Origin: Dendronalium phyllosphericum CENA369
GTDB lineage: Bacteria > Cyanobacteriota > Cyanobacteriia > Cyanobacteriales > Nostocaceae
DNA: 43,610 bases
NCBI RefSeq assembly: GCF_016056275.1
Contig: NZ_JAECZA010000217.1
Coordinates: 1-43,610, forward strand
Direction of reading: 5' to 3'
Position numbers and translations under genes: made by a program. Positions 35,938 to 43,610 of the stretch are shown here, in pieces. Every line of letters starts with the position of its first letter. Position 1 is the stretch's first letter. Below the pieces are notes generated by a model that was not told where the DNA came from, did no database searches, and was given only the letters and a program-made list of their open reading frames with translations.

Positions 35938-36312
35938 ATGGTTTCGGCTCAGAGCTCTAATCTAGGAAAGACCTACTCCTTGATGATGGTCAAAAGCTTT
36001 TTAATCTGGACTTTCACGTTGGCAGTATGCTTGTTGGTTGTCGGTTTTCCATTAGTCGTGTTGATGGCTACAGTTGGATGTTTGTTGTCGATTGTGCTGC
36101 AATCTGTAATGCCTGTGAGTGCGGTTTTGCTTGTGGCAGGTGCTTTGATTATGTTTAATGTCATGGCAGTTGCGATCGCGGCTGGTGTTTTGACAGCTAA
36201 GGGCATACATCCCAGTGATGTCAAATGGCTAAACTGGCTGCATGGAGAAGAAGATCAAGCGCAGACGACAGTTTATGCTGCTTGCCCTTTAACTTGTGAC
36301 ATCAAACTATAG
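35938..36312 (+). CDS. Small conserved-looking membrane protein, unknown function
   Basis: The product has 124 residues. It starts MVSAQSSNLGKTYSLMMVKS and has two long hydrophobic segments (about 21-55 and 58-88) rich in Val, Leu, Ala and Met. A soluble tail follows with GIHPSDVKWLNWLHG and two cysteines (CPLTC, about 116-120). It has a very strong ribosome binding site and its own terminator, so it is probably expressed as a single gene. I do not recognise the family. Confidence 0.65.
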   Translation: MVSAQSSNLGKTYSLMMVKSFLIWTFTLAVCLLVVGFPLVVLMATVGCLLSIVLQSVMPVSAVLLVAGALIMFNVMAVAIAAGVLTAKGIHPSDVKWLNWLHGEEDQAQTTVYAACPLTCDIKL

Positions 36313-36347
36313 TTCATCATCGCTAAATACGACAAACAGCGCATCTG

Positions 36348-36368
36348 CCCGGTTAAGCCGGGTTTTTT
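36348..36368 (+). terminator. Rho-independent terminator of the small membrane protein gene
   Basis: CCCGG-TTAAG-CCGGG is followed by six T, 36 bp beyond the stop codon. Confidence 0.8.
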
Positions 36369-36660
36369 CATGCTTGGAGAAAGTATAGCTGGGGACTGGT
36401 GACTGGGTGAAAAGTCTTTTTGGTCTAGGTTTGATCGTCTGTTGATGTCCTAACACTACTGGCGACCGCTATAAATTTAAAGTTTTCTCCTTTAACTGAA
36501 ACGAAAAGCTAAATACAAATCTTTAATACTTTAATTATTAGAGTAAAAATTTACTGGCAGCAATTAGATTGGCAAATTACTTTTGAATACTTAATACTAT
36601 TTACCAAAAATAATCATGTGGATCGAAACCCAGAGACCTAGACTAAATAGGACATTCTTA
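36369..36660. other. Intergenic gap before devA-type gene
   Basis: About 290 bp of AT-rich DNA between convergent genes. No ORF, RNA or strong hairpin was seen. Confidence 0.4.
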
Positions 36661-36690
36661 ATTACGAATTACGAATTACGAATTACGAAT
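36661..36690. repeat. Heptanucleotide STRR, unit ATTACGA
   Basis: Four tandem ATTACGA units and a partial fifth lie just downstream of the DevA-type gene. Confidence 0.8.
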
Positions 36691-36698
36691 TGGTATTA

Positions 36699-37418
36699 CT
36701 ACTCAACAGCCATAGCACCTACACCATCCCTGACAAGATGACCATCTTCCATGTAAACAATCCGGTCGGCAATATCTAAAATGCGGTTGTCGTGGGTGAC
36801 GAGTAAAATTGTACAGCCTTGCTCTTTCGCTAATTTCTGCATTAATTCGACGACATCGCGCCCAGATTGTTTATCGAGTGCGGCTGTGGGTTCATCTGCT
36901 AAAACAATTTTAGGTTGGCTTACCAACGCACGAGCGATCGCTACTCGTTGTTTTTGTCCTCCTGACAAGTTATCTGGGTAGTAATTGAGGCGATTTCCTA
37001 ATCCTACAGCTTCTAGCATTTGTTGCGATCGCGTCAGCATTTCTTGTGGCGAAATTTTTGGTTGCAGTTCCAAACCCATTCGCACGTTCTGGATTGCTGT
37101 TAGGCTACCGTGCAAGTTATGCGCTTGGAAGATATAACCGTTATTGCGTCTAGCCTGGGTGAGTTGTTTAGCACTAGCACCACAAAGTTCTCTACCCAAT
37201 ACTTGCAAACTGCCAGACTGGGTAGAACGCAACCCTCCTACTAAAGTCAACAGCGTAGTTTTACCAGAACCAGAAGGCCCTGTCATAATAATAATTTCAC
37301 CTGCATTAATTTTCAGGTTGACATTAAATAAAACTTGCTTGCGGAGTTGAGCTTTACCAAAGTAATGGTCAAGATTTTCAATAAAGATAACAGGGTCAGC
37401 AAAATTGATAGTTTGCAT
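36699..37418 (-). CDS. devA: DevA-type ABC exporter ATPase
   Basis: This 239-residue ABC ATPase energises a DevBC-type exporter. Walker A is GPSGSGKTT (47-55), the signature LSGGQKQRVAIARAL (about 150-164), Walker B IVLADEPT (about 170-177) and the H-loop LLVTHDN. It follows devC by 29 bp in a devB-devC-devA operon. In Anabaena the founding DevBCA with TolC exports heterocyst glycolipids; several paralogues exist in each genome, so this set may carry a different lipid or peptide. The adjacent TetR gene suggests induction by a stress ligand. Confidence 0.85.
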   Translation of the reverse strand: MQTINFADPVIFIENLDHYFGKAQLRKQVLFNVNLKINAGEIIIMTGPSGSGKTTLLTLVGGLRSTQSGSLQVLGRELCGASAKQLTQARRNNGYIFQAHNLHGSLTAIQNVRMGLELQPKISPQEMLTRSQQMLEAVGLGNRLNYYPDNLSGGQKQRVAIARALVSQPKIVLADEPTAALDKQSGRDVVELMQKLAKEQGCTILLVTHDNRILDIADRIVYMEDGHLVRDGVGAMAVE

Positions 37419-37447
37419 AGCTAATCATTTGCTTGAATTTTTAATTG

Positions 37448-38623
37448 TTAAAACATATCAGCGGGGTCAGCAGATTGTAGTTTACGAGTTGCGATCGCCC
37501 CAGAAAGACTACACATAATGATTGTTAACAATAAAACTGTCAATGCTCTAGCTACCGTCATGTATATCGGCAAATCTGTGGCATTGCGAGTCAAGTGGTA
37601 AAGTCCTAAAGGTACTGCAAATCCTGGGATAAAGCCCAGCATAGCTAAGATAATTGCTTCTTCAAAAACCACACCCAGTAAGTATAAATTGCGATATCCC
37701 ATTGCCTTGAAGGTGGCATATTCCTTAATATGGGCATTCACATCAGTAGAAAGAACTTGATAGACAATAATTACGCCGACAAGAAATCCCATTGATACAC
37801 CTAAAGTAAAAATAAAACCGATGGGGCTTTCTTGTTTCCAGTAATCCACCTCGAAATTGATAAATTCCTCACGAGTTAGCACTCTCACATCCTCTTTTGG
37901 GAGGTAGTATTTTAATAGCTGTGCAACTTGTTTTGAGTCATAGCCGGGTTTAGTATAAATCAAACCCAGGTTGATACTTCCTGCTAATTGTCTGGGAAAA
38001 ATTCGTAAAAAGTTATCATCGCTGGAAATTAATGTACCGTCTGCCGCAAAGGATGCTCCTAATTTAAATAAGCCATCAATAGTGATGGTACGTTTATCTA
38101 CTTCTGTAGTAACAGGATTACCTGTTTCAATTTGCTTTATAGCTTCTTTGTATTCACCTCTGGTAGCGCGGTCAAAGATAAAAGTGTCAGGCAGCTTAAT
38201 TTTATCTAATTGAGCGTTTACTTCTGGTAAATTTAAGGCAGGTTCTTCAGGATTAAACCCAATTGCTTGCAGTGTAGTCTTTCGATGTGTTTGGGGATTC
38301 TTCCAAGTGAATAAACCGATATACATGGCTGATGTTGATTTTACACCAGGTATATCAGCAGCCTGAAGCAGTCGCCGCCGCGAAAAGGTAGATAAATTTT
38401 GGGTGTTACGGCTTTGGGTACTCATTAAAACTATGTCTGCAAGCAACACGCTATTTAGGCGGGTATTGCTGTCATACAGTGCATTCTGAAAGCCCAACTG
38501 CATAAACATCAACAAATCGGCAAAGGCAATGCCTGATAAAGCCACCAATAGGCGACTTTTGTGATGACTGAGTTGCAGCCATCCTAGCGGTGTCCGCCGT
38601 TGTAGTTCTTGAATCAATTTCAT
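37448..38623 (-). CDS. devC: DevC-type ABC exporter permease
   Basis: The 391-residue protein has the MacB/FtsX-like layout: one N-terminal helix (about 23-43), a large extracytoplasmic domain (about 45-270) and three C-terminal helices (about 275-300, 320-345 and 355-378). The start LGWLQLSHHKSRLLVALSGI and the YQVLSTDVNAHIKEYATFKA block are typical of cyanobacterial DevC. Its ATG shares one base with the stop of devB (TAATG), so translation is coupled. With DevA and DevB it forms an inner-membrane pump linked to TolC. Confidence 0.87.
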   Translation of the reverse strand: MKLIQELQRRTPLGWLQLSHHKSRLLVALSGIAFADLLMFMQLGFQNALYDSNTRLNSVLLADIVLMSTQSRNTQNLSTFSRRRLLQAADIPGVKSTSAMYIGLFTWKNPQTHRKTTLQAIGFNPEEPALNLPEVNAQLDKIKLPDTFIFDRATRGEYKEAIKQIETGNPVTTEVDKRTITIDGLFKLGASFAADGTLISSDDNFLRIFPRQLAGSINLGLIYTKPGYDSKQVAQLLKYYLPKEDVRVLTREEFINFEVDYWKQESPIGFIFTLGVSMGFLVGVIIVYQVLSTDVNAHIKEYATFKAMGYRNLYLLGVVFEEAIILAMLGFIPGFAVPLGLYHLTRNATDLPIYMTVARALTVLLLTIIMCSLSGAIATRKLQSADPADMF

Positions 38624-39921
38624 TACAGTCCGATCGCCGCCTTAACTTGTAAATTAGTAAATCTGGCGGCTTTCTGGCTTGATGCTTCTCCTAACCGCAC
38701 GTAAACTTCTACAACTCTGGAATCTATATTTTCACTGGGGTCAGCGTTAATAATATTTTGCCGCTGTACTTTCCAACCAATCCAATCTACTTGTCCATAC
38801 AATTCATTTGGTAGAGAATTGCTAGAAATCCGCACTAGCTGTCCGGGACGTACTTTGCGAACATCGCTTTGGTAAACTTCTACAACTGCATACATGTGGT
38901 TAGTTTGACCAATTTCAACGATGCCCTCATCGGACACCATTTCCCCAGAACGTGTATGAATGTCCAAGATTACACCGTCTTGGGGCGATCGCACATATGC
39001 TTGCTCTAGGTTTGCCTTTGCCTGTTTTGCGGCTGCTATGGCACGGTTCACTTCTACTTTGGCTGCTTCTACGTCTACCGGACGTACTTCAGCGATTTGG
39101 TTTAAGGTAGCTTTGGCCGCACTAATTTGCTTGTTTCCAGTAGCGTTAATTCTGGCTAAAACTGTCTGGGCTTCGCTAATTTGCTTGCGTCCAGTGCTAT
39201 CAATGCGATTCAGGTTTGCTATGGCTTCGCTCAATTGCTGCGTTATGGTGTCTACACTCAAACGCTTGCTGTCAAATGCAGACTGAGAAACTGCACCGTT
39301 AGCATAAAGCTGCTGATAGCGTTGAAATTCTACTTGGGCATTGTTGAGTTCTGCTTTTAGTCGATTAATTGTTGCCTGTTGCGCTACCTTCTCGTTTTGC
39401 CACTGCGCCTCTAAGCGATCGACTGTTTCCTTTTGCCCGGTTTGGTCCCCTAATATCTGTGCTGCAACGCGGGCAATCTCGGCTTTTTGCGCGTCTATCT
39501 CACCTACTTTTGCACCCGCTTGCACTTTTGCGAGATTGACCTGTGCTACTTTCACCGCTTCTTGGGCTTCTTGGTAAGCCGCTTCTAGGCGGGTTCGGTT
39601 ATCCAAAATTGCGATCGCCTGCCCAGTCTTTACTTGAAAACCCTCTCTGACGAAAAGTGTTTCTACCCGACTTCCTTGACTGGATGCAGGAGCCGAAAGT
39701 TTAATTACTTTTCCTTTTGGCTCTAGCCTGCCCAACGCTGTTACCGTTTTCAGTTGAGGTATACTTGTTGGCACAGTTTGAGCCGCAAGAGAAGACTGCG
39801 ATTGCACTTGCCACAATCTGATTATTCCTGCGATCGCAAATCCTGTAGCTAATGTCAGCATAATCAGCTGGCGAACACTAGGCTTGAAGGATGCGGAATC
39901 TCTTTCTCCTACATCAGGCAC
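38623..39921 (-). CDS. devB: DevB-type membrane fusion (HlyD-family) protein
   Basis: This 432-residue periplasmic adaptor has one N-terminal membrane helix (about 18-38) and then a lipoyl-type domain beginning ALGRLEPKGKVIKL. Long alpha-helical hairpins follow (about 110-300) with repeated ARINATGNKQISAAKA-type sequence. A barrel domain contains VRSPQDGVILDIHTRSGE and VEVYQSDVRKVRPGQ. The order is normal for cyanobacterial DevB. It is the first gene of the operon; the divergent TetR gene starts 129 bp upstream. Confidence 0.87.
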   Translation of the reverse strand: MPDVGERDSASFKPSVRQLIMLTLATGFAIAGIIRLWQVQSQSSLAAQTVPTSIPQLKTVTALGRLEPKGKVIKLSAPASSQGSRVETLFVREGFQVKTGQAIAILDNRTRLEAAYQEAQEAVKVAQVNLAKVQAGAKVGEIDAQKAEIARVAAQILGDQTGQKETVDRLEAQWQNEKVAQQATINRLKAELNNAQVEFQRYQQLYANGAVSQSAFDSKRLSVDTITQQLSEAIANLNRIDSTGRKQISEAQTVLARINATGNKQISAAKATLNQIAEVRPVDVEAAKVEVNRAIAAAKQAKANLEQAYVRSPQDGVILDIHTRSGEMVSDEGIVEIGQTNHMYAVVEVYQSDVRKVRPGQLVRISSNSLPNELYGQVDWIGWKVQRQNIINADPSENIDSRVVEVYVRLGEASSQKAARFTNLQVKAAIGL

Positions 39922-39940
39922 TTTCAGCCCCCTTTCTTGT

Positions 39941-39990
39941 AGTACGTTAGATAAACTACTTAGTTTAACTGTACTGCAATTAAACTAAAC
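39941..39990. promoter_or_regulatory. Candidate TetR operator between devB and tetR genes
   Basis: A perfect palindrome TAAACTACTTAGTTTA (39952-39967) overlaps a second inverted repeat TTAGTTTAA...TTAAACTAA (39960-39968 and 39980-39988). AACTGTAC also occurs twice as a direct repeat. The site is in the 129-bp divergent gap, where an autoregulating TetR repressor would be expected to bind. Binding itself is inferred. Confidence 0.5.
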
Positions 39991-40050
39991 TGTACATTAC
40001 AAAAATGTCAATAGTCCTCGGTAAAATTTAAGGAGACTGGAGATAGGAAA

Positions 40051-40974
40051 ATGAGCGAGGATAAAATCAGTACCCAATCCCCAGTACCCATGAGCAACAA
40101 GAGGAGAGAGACACAAAACAATAACGTAGATCGTTTGCTATCAGTAGAGAAAGTCAATGCGATCTTTGCTGGTGCAATGCAAGAGTTTTTAGTACATGGC
40201 TACGCTGCCACAACAATGGATAAGGTAACAGCAGCAGCAGGTGTGTCTAAAACAACGGTCTACAATTACTTTCAAGATAAAGAAGGATTATTTATTGCTC
40301 TAGTTGAGCGACTAGCACAGGAAAATTATCGAGAAGCATTTAGCCCCCAAGATTCACAATTATTGCAAGGGGAACCTCATATAGTTCTACGCCGTTTAGC
40401 CACAAATATTATAGAGCGAATCGATCGCAAACAAGAATTGTTGAGCTTGGTAAGACTGATTATCGGAGAATCTGGACGTTTTCCTTTACTAGCACAAGTC
40501 TTTGTTCGCAACGTAGACAAGCCGATTTTGGAACTTCTCAGCCAATATTTTGCGGTGCATCCAGAACTGCAACTGCCCGATCCGGAGGTAGCTGCGCGGA
40601 TTTTTCTTGGTACTTTAGTGCATTTTGTAATTCTTCAGGAAATGTTGCATTGTCAAGAAATTCTACCAATGGAACGCGATCGCCTGATTGACAACCTAAT
40701 TAACTTGATAACTAGTAATCAAATCCCCAAGAATGTAATTGCAGATAAATATTCAGGGACAAGACAGAAATCATCCAGACGCAAGCGTACTGCTTCAGGT
40801 AAGTTTCAAACAGATTATGGTTTTGAGCCTAAGCATCTCAGGTCTATTAGATTAACAGATACAGCTTGGGAAAAACTCGCAGAATTAGCAAATGAAAATA
40901 ATCTCACCCGAAGTGAGATGATTGAAATTTTTGCTCGTAAAGGTTCTTTAGACGACCGGGAGTCAGAGAGTTAA
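40051..40974 (+). CDS. TetR-family regulator with C-terminal ribbon-helix-helix-like extension
   Basis: The 307-residue protein has an N-terminal TetR HTH (about 35-82: FLVHGYAATTMDKVTAAAGV, then SKTTVYNYFQDKEGLF) and a ligand-binding domain to about 225. Beyond the usual TetR length a Lys/Arg-rich linker (SSRRKRTASGKF) leads to residues about 262-297, LRSIRLTDTAWEKLAELANE then NNLTRSEMIEIFAR, which has the strand-helix-helix pattern of a CopG/RHH-type DNA-binding domain. ATG 40051 has GGAGA upstream. It is divergent from devBCA and most likely regulates it and itself. The RHH assignment is from pattern only. Confidence 0.82.
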   Translation: MSEDKISTQSPVPMSNKRRETQNNNVDRLLSVEKVNAIFAGAMQEFLVHGYAATTMDKVTAAAGVSKTTVYNYFQDKEGLFIALVERLAQENYREAFSPQDSQLLQGEPHIVLRRLATNIIERIDRKQELLSLVRLIIGESGRFPLLAQVFVRNVDKPILELLSQYFAVHPELQLPDPEVAARIFLGTLVHFVILQEMLHCQEILPMERDRLIDNLINLITSNQIPKNVIADKYSGTRQKSSRRKRTASGKFQTDYGFEPKHLRSIRLTDTAWEKLAELANENNLTRSEMIEIFARKGSLDDRESES

Positions 40975-41338
40975 CAGCAGGCAGTCCGAATAAACAATTT
41001 TCACCGCTATGTACGAAAAAAGGACAAGGGAGAAATTCACTCTACACCCTATTTTGATAGATAGTCCTGATGAATCATGTATGTATATACATGGTTGATT
41101 TGGGAAATTAGGGAACTCGAATAAAAAGGTTAGCCACAGACAAGAATTTATCTCTTCCACTACACTGCACACCCTATACCTCATACCCTTCTCGATCGGT
41201 TCTGAATTGACTATTAATTTAGTGAATTTACTGATGATGGTGATTTATTTTATGCATAGATTAAATTTGAATGCATCTAAATTAGTCGCATAGATTGTCG
41301 TATTAGCTCAATATCAGGTATCTACTATCCGAACAGGT
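40975..41338. other. Intergenic region before the DUF4347 gene
   Basis: 364 bp without a convincing gene. A short interrupted dyad, CATGTATGTATATACATG, at about 41077-41094 is the only obvious structure; it could be a regulatory site. Confidence 0.4.
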
Positions 41339-43610
41339 ATGAGACAGCAAATTGGTATTAATAAAAACTCTACACTAGACAAAATATCATTCAGCACTAG
41401 CGATCGCGCAACTCCAGATTTACATCCTACTCGCCTAGTTTTTATTGACTCACAGGTTGAAGACTACCAAAGTTTGGTAAGAGGGGTTTTACCAAATACC
41501 TTTGTTGTTGTCTTAGATGCCAACCGGGATGGTATCGAGCAAATCAGCCAAGTGCTGGAGTCTCATCAGGGAATCAACAGTCTGCATATAGTTTCTCACG
41601 GTACACCTGGGTGCATCTACCTGGGAAACTGTCAACTGAGTGATGAAACGCTCAATCGCTATGCAGAACAACTTATGGGTTGGTCAGATGCTTTGAGTGA
41701 AGATGCACAACTATTGTTATATGGTTGCAAAGTAGCGAAAACAGAACAAGGGATCAAATTTATCCGCTGTCTGAGTGAATTGACAGGTGCAATAGTAGCA
41801 GCATCTGAGGACTTGACCGGGAGTGCTGCATTAGGTGGTAATTGGGAATTAGAGATTTGTACGGGGGCTATTATTCCTCGTTTGGCGTTTGGGCAAGAAG
41901 CAATAGCAGCCTACGCTTCAGTTCTATCTTTAGTAGTTCTCGATAACACTTTTGGTAATGGTGGCAAAGTCATCACTGATTTCGGTAGTACTGATATTGG
42001 TAGAAGTGTTGTAATCCAAAATGATGGCAAAATTCTGGTAGCGGGGGTCAGTAATAATAACTTTGCTGTAGTGCGTTACAACAGCGATGGCACTCTCGAC
42101 ACCAGCTTTGATACTGATGGCAAGGTAACTACTAACTTAGGCAGTACTGATATAGCCTATAGCATGGCCGTGCAAGCTGATGGCAAAATTCTGGTGGCGG
42201 GAAAGCGCGGTAATGACTTTGCTTTGGTACGTTACAACAGCAATGGCAGTCTCGACACCAGCTTTGATACTGATGGGCAGGTAACTACTGATATTGGTAA
42301 TGCCACTTCGGACACTGCCTACAGTATCACCCTACAAACTGATGGTAAGATTCTGGTAGCGGGAGTGAGTGCAGGTAACTTTGCTGTGGTGCGTTACAAC
42401 AGCGATGGAACTCTCGACAACAGCTTTGGTAGTGGCGGCAAGGTAACTACTGATATTGGTAATGCCACTTCGGACACTGCCTACAGTATTACCCTACAAA
42501 CTGATGGCAAGATTTTGCTAGCAGGTTCGAGTGCCAATAACTTTGCAGTGGTGCGTTATAACAGCGATGGCACTCTCGACAACAGCTTTGGTAGTAGCGG
42601 CAAGGTAACTACTAATTTAGGCGGTACTGATGTAGCCTATAGCATGGTTATGCAAGCTGATGGCAAGTTTATCCTAGCAGGAAAGCGCACTAGTGACTTT
42701 GCTTTAGTACGTTACAACAGCGATGGCAGTCTCGACACCAGCTTTGGTAGTAGCGGTCAGGTGATTACTGATATTGGTTCGGGCACTAGTGACACCGCCT
42801 ACAGCGTTAGCGTGCAACCTGATGGCAAGATTTTGTTAGCAGGTTCGAGTGCCAATAACTTTGCTGTGGTGCGTTATAACAGCGATGGCACTCTCGACAC
42901 TAATTTCAATACCACTGGCAAAATAACTACTGATATCGGGGGTACTGATATCGCCTACGCTCTCACTCAACAAGCCGACGGTAAGATAATAGTCGCGGGA
43001 GTCAGCGCCAATAACTTTGCTGTGGCACGCTACACTTTTAACACAAATCCGGTGCTAGCTCAAGCGATCGCAGACCAAAACGCCACAGAAGATGCAGTTT
43101 TCAATTTTACGATTCCAGCAGGCAGTTTCACAGATGCGGATGGCGATACTCTCACCTACACAGCCATCCTAGACAATGGCGACCCCTTGCCGAGTTGGTT
43201 GACCTTTAATGCTAATACTAAAACCTTTAGTGGTACTCCCACGAATGATAACGTGGGTAGCCTGAGTATTAAAGTTACCGTTAAAGATATTTTTCTTGCC
43301 ACAGTTAGCGATGTATTTACCCTCACCGTTAACAACGTCAACGACCCACCAGAGTTAGTTCAAGCGCTTGCAGACCAAAACGCCACAGAAGACGCAGTTT
43401 TCAGCTTCACAATTCCAGCAGGCAGTTTCAAAGATGTCGATGCTGGAGACACTCTCACCTACACAGCCACCTTAGAAAATGGCGACCCTCTACCAAGTTG
43501 GTTAAGCTTTGATGCGAATACTCAAACTTTCAGCGGTACTCCCACGAATGATAACGTGGGTAGCTTAAATCTTAAAGTCACTGTCAAGGATACTTCTTTA
43601 GCCCAGGCGA
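41339..43610 (+). CDS. DUF4347 / delta-60 repeat / Ig-like giant surface protein, N-terminal part
   Basis: The frame opens at ATG 41339-41341 and is still open at the window end, at least 757 residues. Residues about 30-190 are DUF4347 ([16 protein letters not shown], then [11 protein letters not shown] and [10 protein letters not shown]). Next come seven delta-60-type repeats of about 52 residues (DGKILVAG...[13 protein letters not shown]; about 200-560), then two ~100-residue cadherin/He_PIG-like Ig modules starting with A-D-Q-N-A-T-E-D. Such proteins in cyanobacteria are large, calcium-binding and cell-surface or secreted, usually by type I secretion signals at the C-terminus, which would lie outside the window. 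No N-terminal signal peptide is visible. Confidence 0.85.
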   Translation, partial: MRQQIGINKNSTLDKISFSTSDRATPDLHPTRLVFIDSQVEDYQSLVRGVLPNTFVVVLDANRDGIEQISQVLESHQGINSLHIVSHGTPGCIYLGNCQLSDETLNRYAEQLMGWSDALSEDAQLLLYGCKVAKTEQGIKFIRCLSELTGAIVAASEDLTGSAALGGNWELEICTGAIIPRLAFGQEAIAAYASVLSLVVLDNTFGNGGKVITDFGSTDIGRSVVIQNDGKILVAGVSNNNFAVVRYNSDGTLDTSFDTDGKVTTNLGSTDIAYSMAVQADGKILVAGKRGNDFALVRYNSNGSLDTSFDTDGQVTTDIGNATSDTAYSITLQTDGKILVAGVSAGNFAVVRYNSDGTLDNSFGSGGKVTTDIGNATSDTAYSITLQTDGKILLAGSSANNFAVVRYNSDGTLDNSFGSSGKVTTNLGGTDVAYSMVMQADGKFILAGKRTSDFALVRYNSDGSLDTSFGSSGQVITDIGSGTSDTAYSVSVQPDGKILLAGSSANNFAVVRYNSDGTLDTNFNTTGKITTDIGGTDIAYALTQQADGKIIVAGVSANNFAVARYTFNTNPVLAQAIADQNATEDAVFNFTIPAGSFTDADGDTLTYTAILDNGDPLPSWLTFNANTKTFSGTPTNDNVGSLSIKVTVKDIFLATVSDVFTLTVNNVNDPPELVQALADQNATEDAVFSFTIPAGSFKDVDAGDTLTYTATLENGDPLPSWLSFDANTQTFSGTPTNDNVGSLNLKVTVKDTSLAQA
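41950..43030 (+). repeat. Delta-60 repeat array (about 156-bp units)
   Basis: Seven in-frame units share blocks such as GATGGCAAGATT and CGTTACAACAGC. Units 3 and 4 (around 42285 and 42440) share a long identical stretch through GGTAATGCCACTTCGGACAC, which suggests recent duplication. Confidence 0.8.
43050..43610 (+). repeat. Ig-like module repeat (about 300-bp units)
   Basis: Two units begin near 43056 and 43359 with CAGACCAAAACGCCACAGAA and share ACTCCCACGAATGATAACGT near their ends. The second unit is cut by the window edge. Confidence 0.8.

Noticed and set aside
40963-41184. Minus-strand 73-residue ORF after the TetR gene
   Set aside because: No family resemblance, low-complexity composition, and overlap with the TetR gene end.

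Overview
The window looks like chromosome of a filamentous, heterocyst-type cyanobacterium (Nostoc/Anabaena-like). Support comes from very frequent HIP1 octamers (GCGATCGC) inside and between genes, many 7-bp tandem intergenic repeats (STRRs), and genes largely typical of cyanobacteria: DUF2499 and DUF3593, DevBCA-type exporters, Uma2 endonucleases, CHAT/CHASE2/DUF928 proteins, a KaiB-domain protein and a DUF4347/delta-60 giant surface protein. No plasmid, phage or CRISPR hallmark was seen.

Layout. 1-3251 (minus): the 5' end of a DUF4277/IS1634-type transposase, then two AAA-like STAND-type NTPase genes; one has an N-terminal HTH of the kind seen in cyanobacterial conflict proteins, the other ends in a membrane helix and seems cut short next to the IS. 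3252-3986: AT-rich gap with a possible small RNA. 3987-5641 (minus): DOMON-like protein overlapping a NahK-like sugar kinase. 5963-7333: secreted DUF2252 protein. 7610-9555 (minus): a translationally coupled SMC/OLD-like ATPase plus TOPRIM/DUF4435-like nuclease pair, the best defence-system candidate here. 9705-18451: mostly housekeeping genes on both strands (Uma2, aldo/keto reductase-ferredoxin, bifunctional nuclease, riboflavin synthase, M23 peptidase, biotin ligase, PgeF, retropepsin-like protein, CsaB). 18636-19336: the DUF2499-DUF3593 pair, followed by a 21-bp minisatellite.

19736-29055 (plus) is a surface/secretion and signalling cluster: TpsA-like haemagglutinin, TPR-CHAT peptidase with a signal peptide, DUF928 protein, and a CHASE2 histidine kinase whose receiver domain is collapsed and whose 3' end is decaying. 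The haemagglutinin and DUF928 genes each carry, in opposite orientation, a copy of the same roughly 100-120-bp hairpin-ended repeat element, inserted between start codon and signal-peptide core without breaking the frame.

29875-36312: HPP-family transporter, tRNA-Cys, a small membrane/TPR-like protein, aldo/keto reductase, KaiB-domain fusion protein, PilT, and a small membrane protein with a strong ribosome binding site. 36699-40974: devBCA-type exporter operon divergent from a TetR regulator that appears to carry a second, ribbon-helix-helix-like domain; palindromes lie between them. 41339 to the end: the N-terminal part of a DUF4347/delta-60/Ig-like repeat protein that runs off the window.
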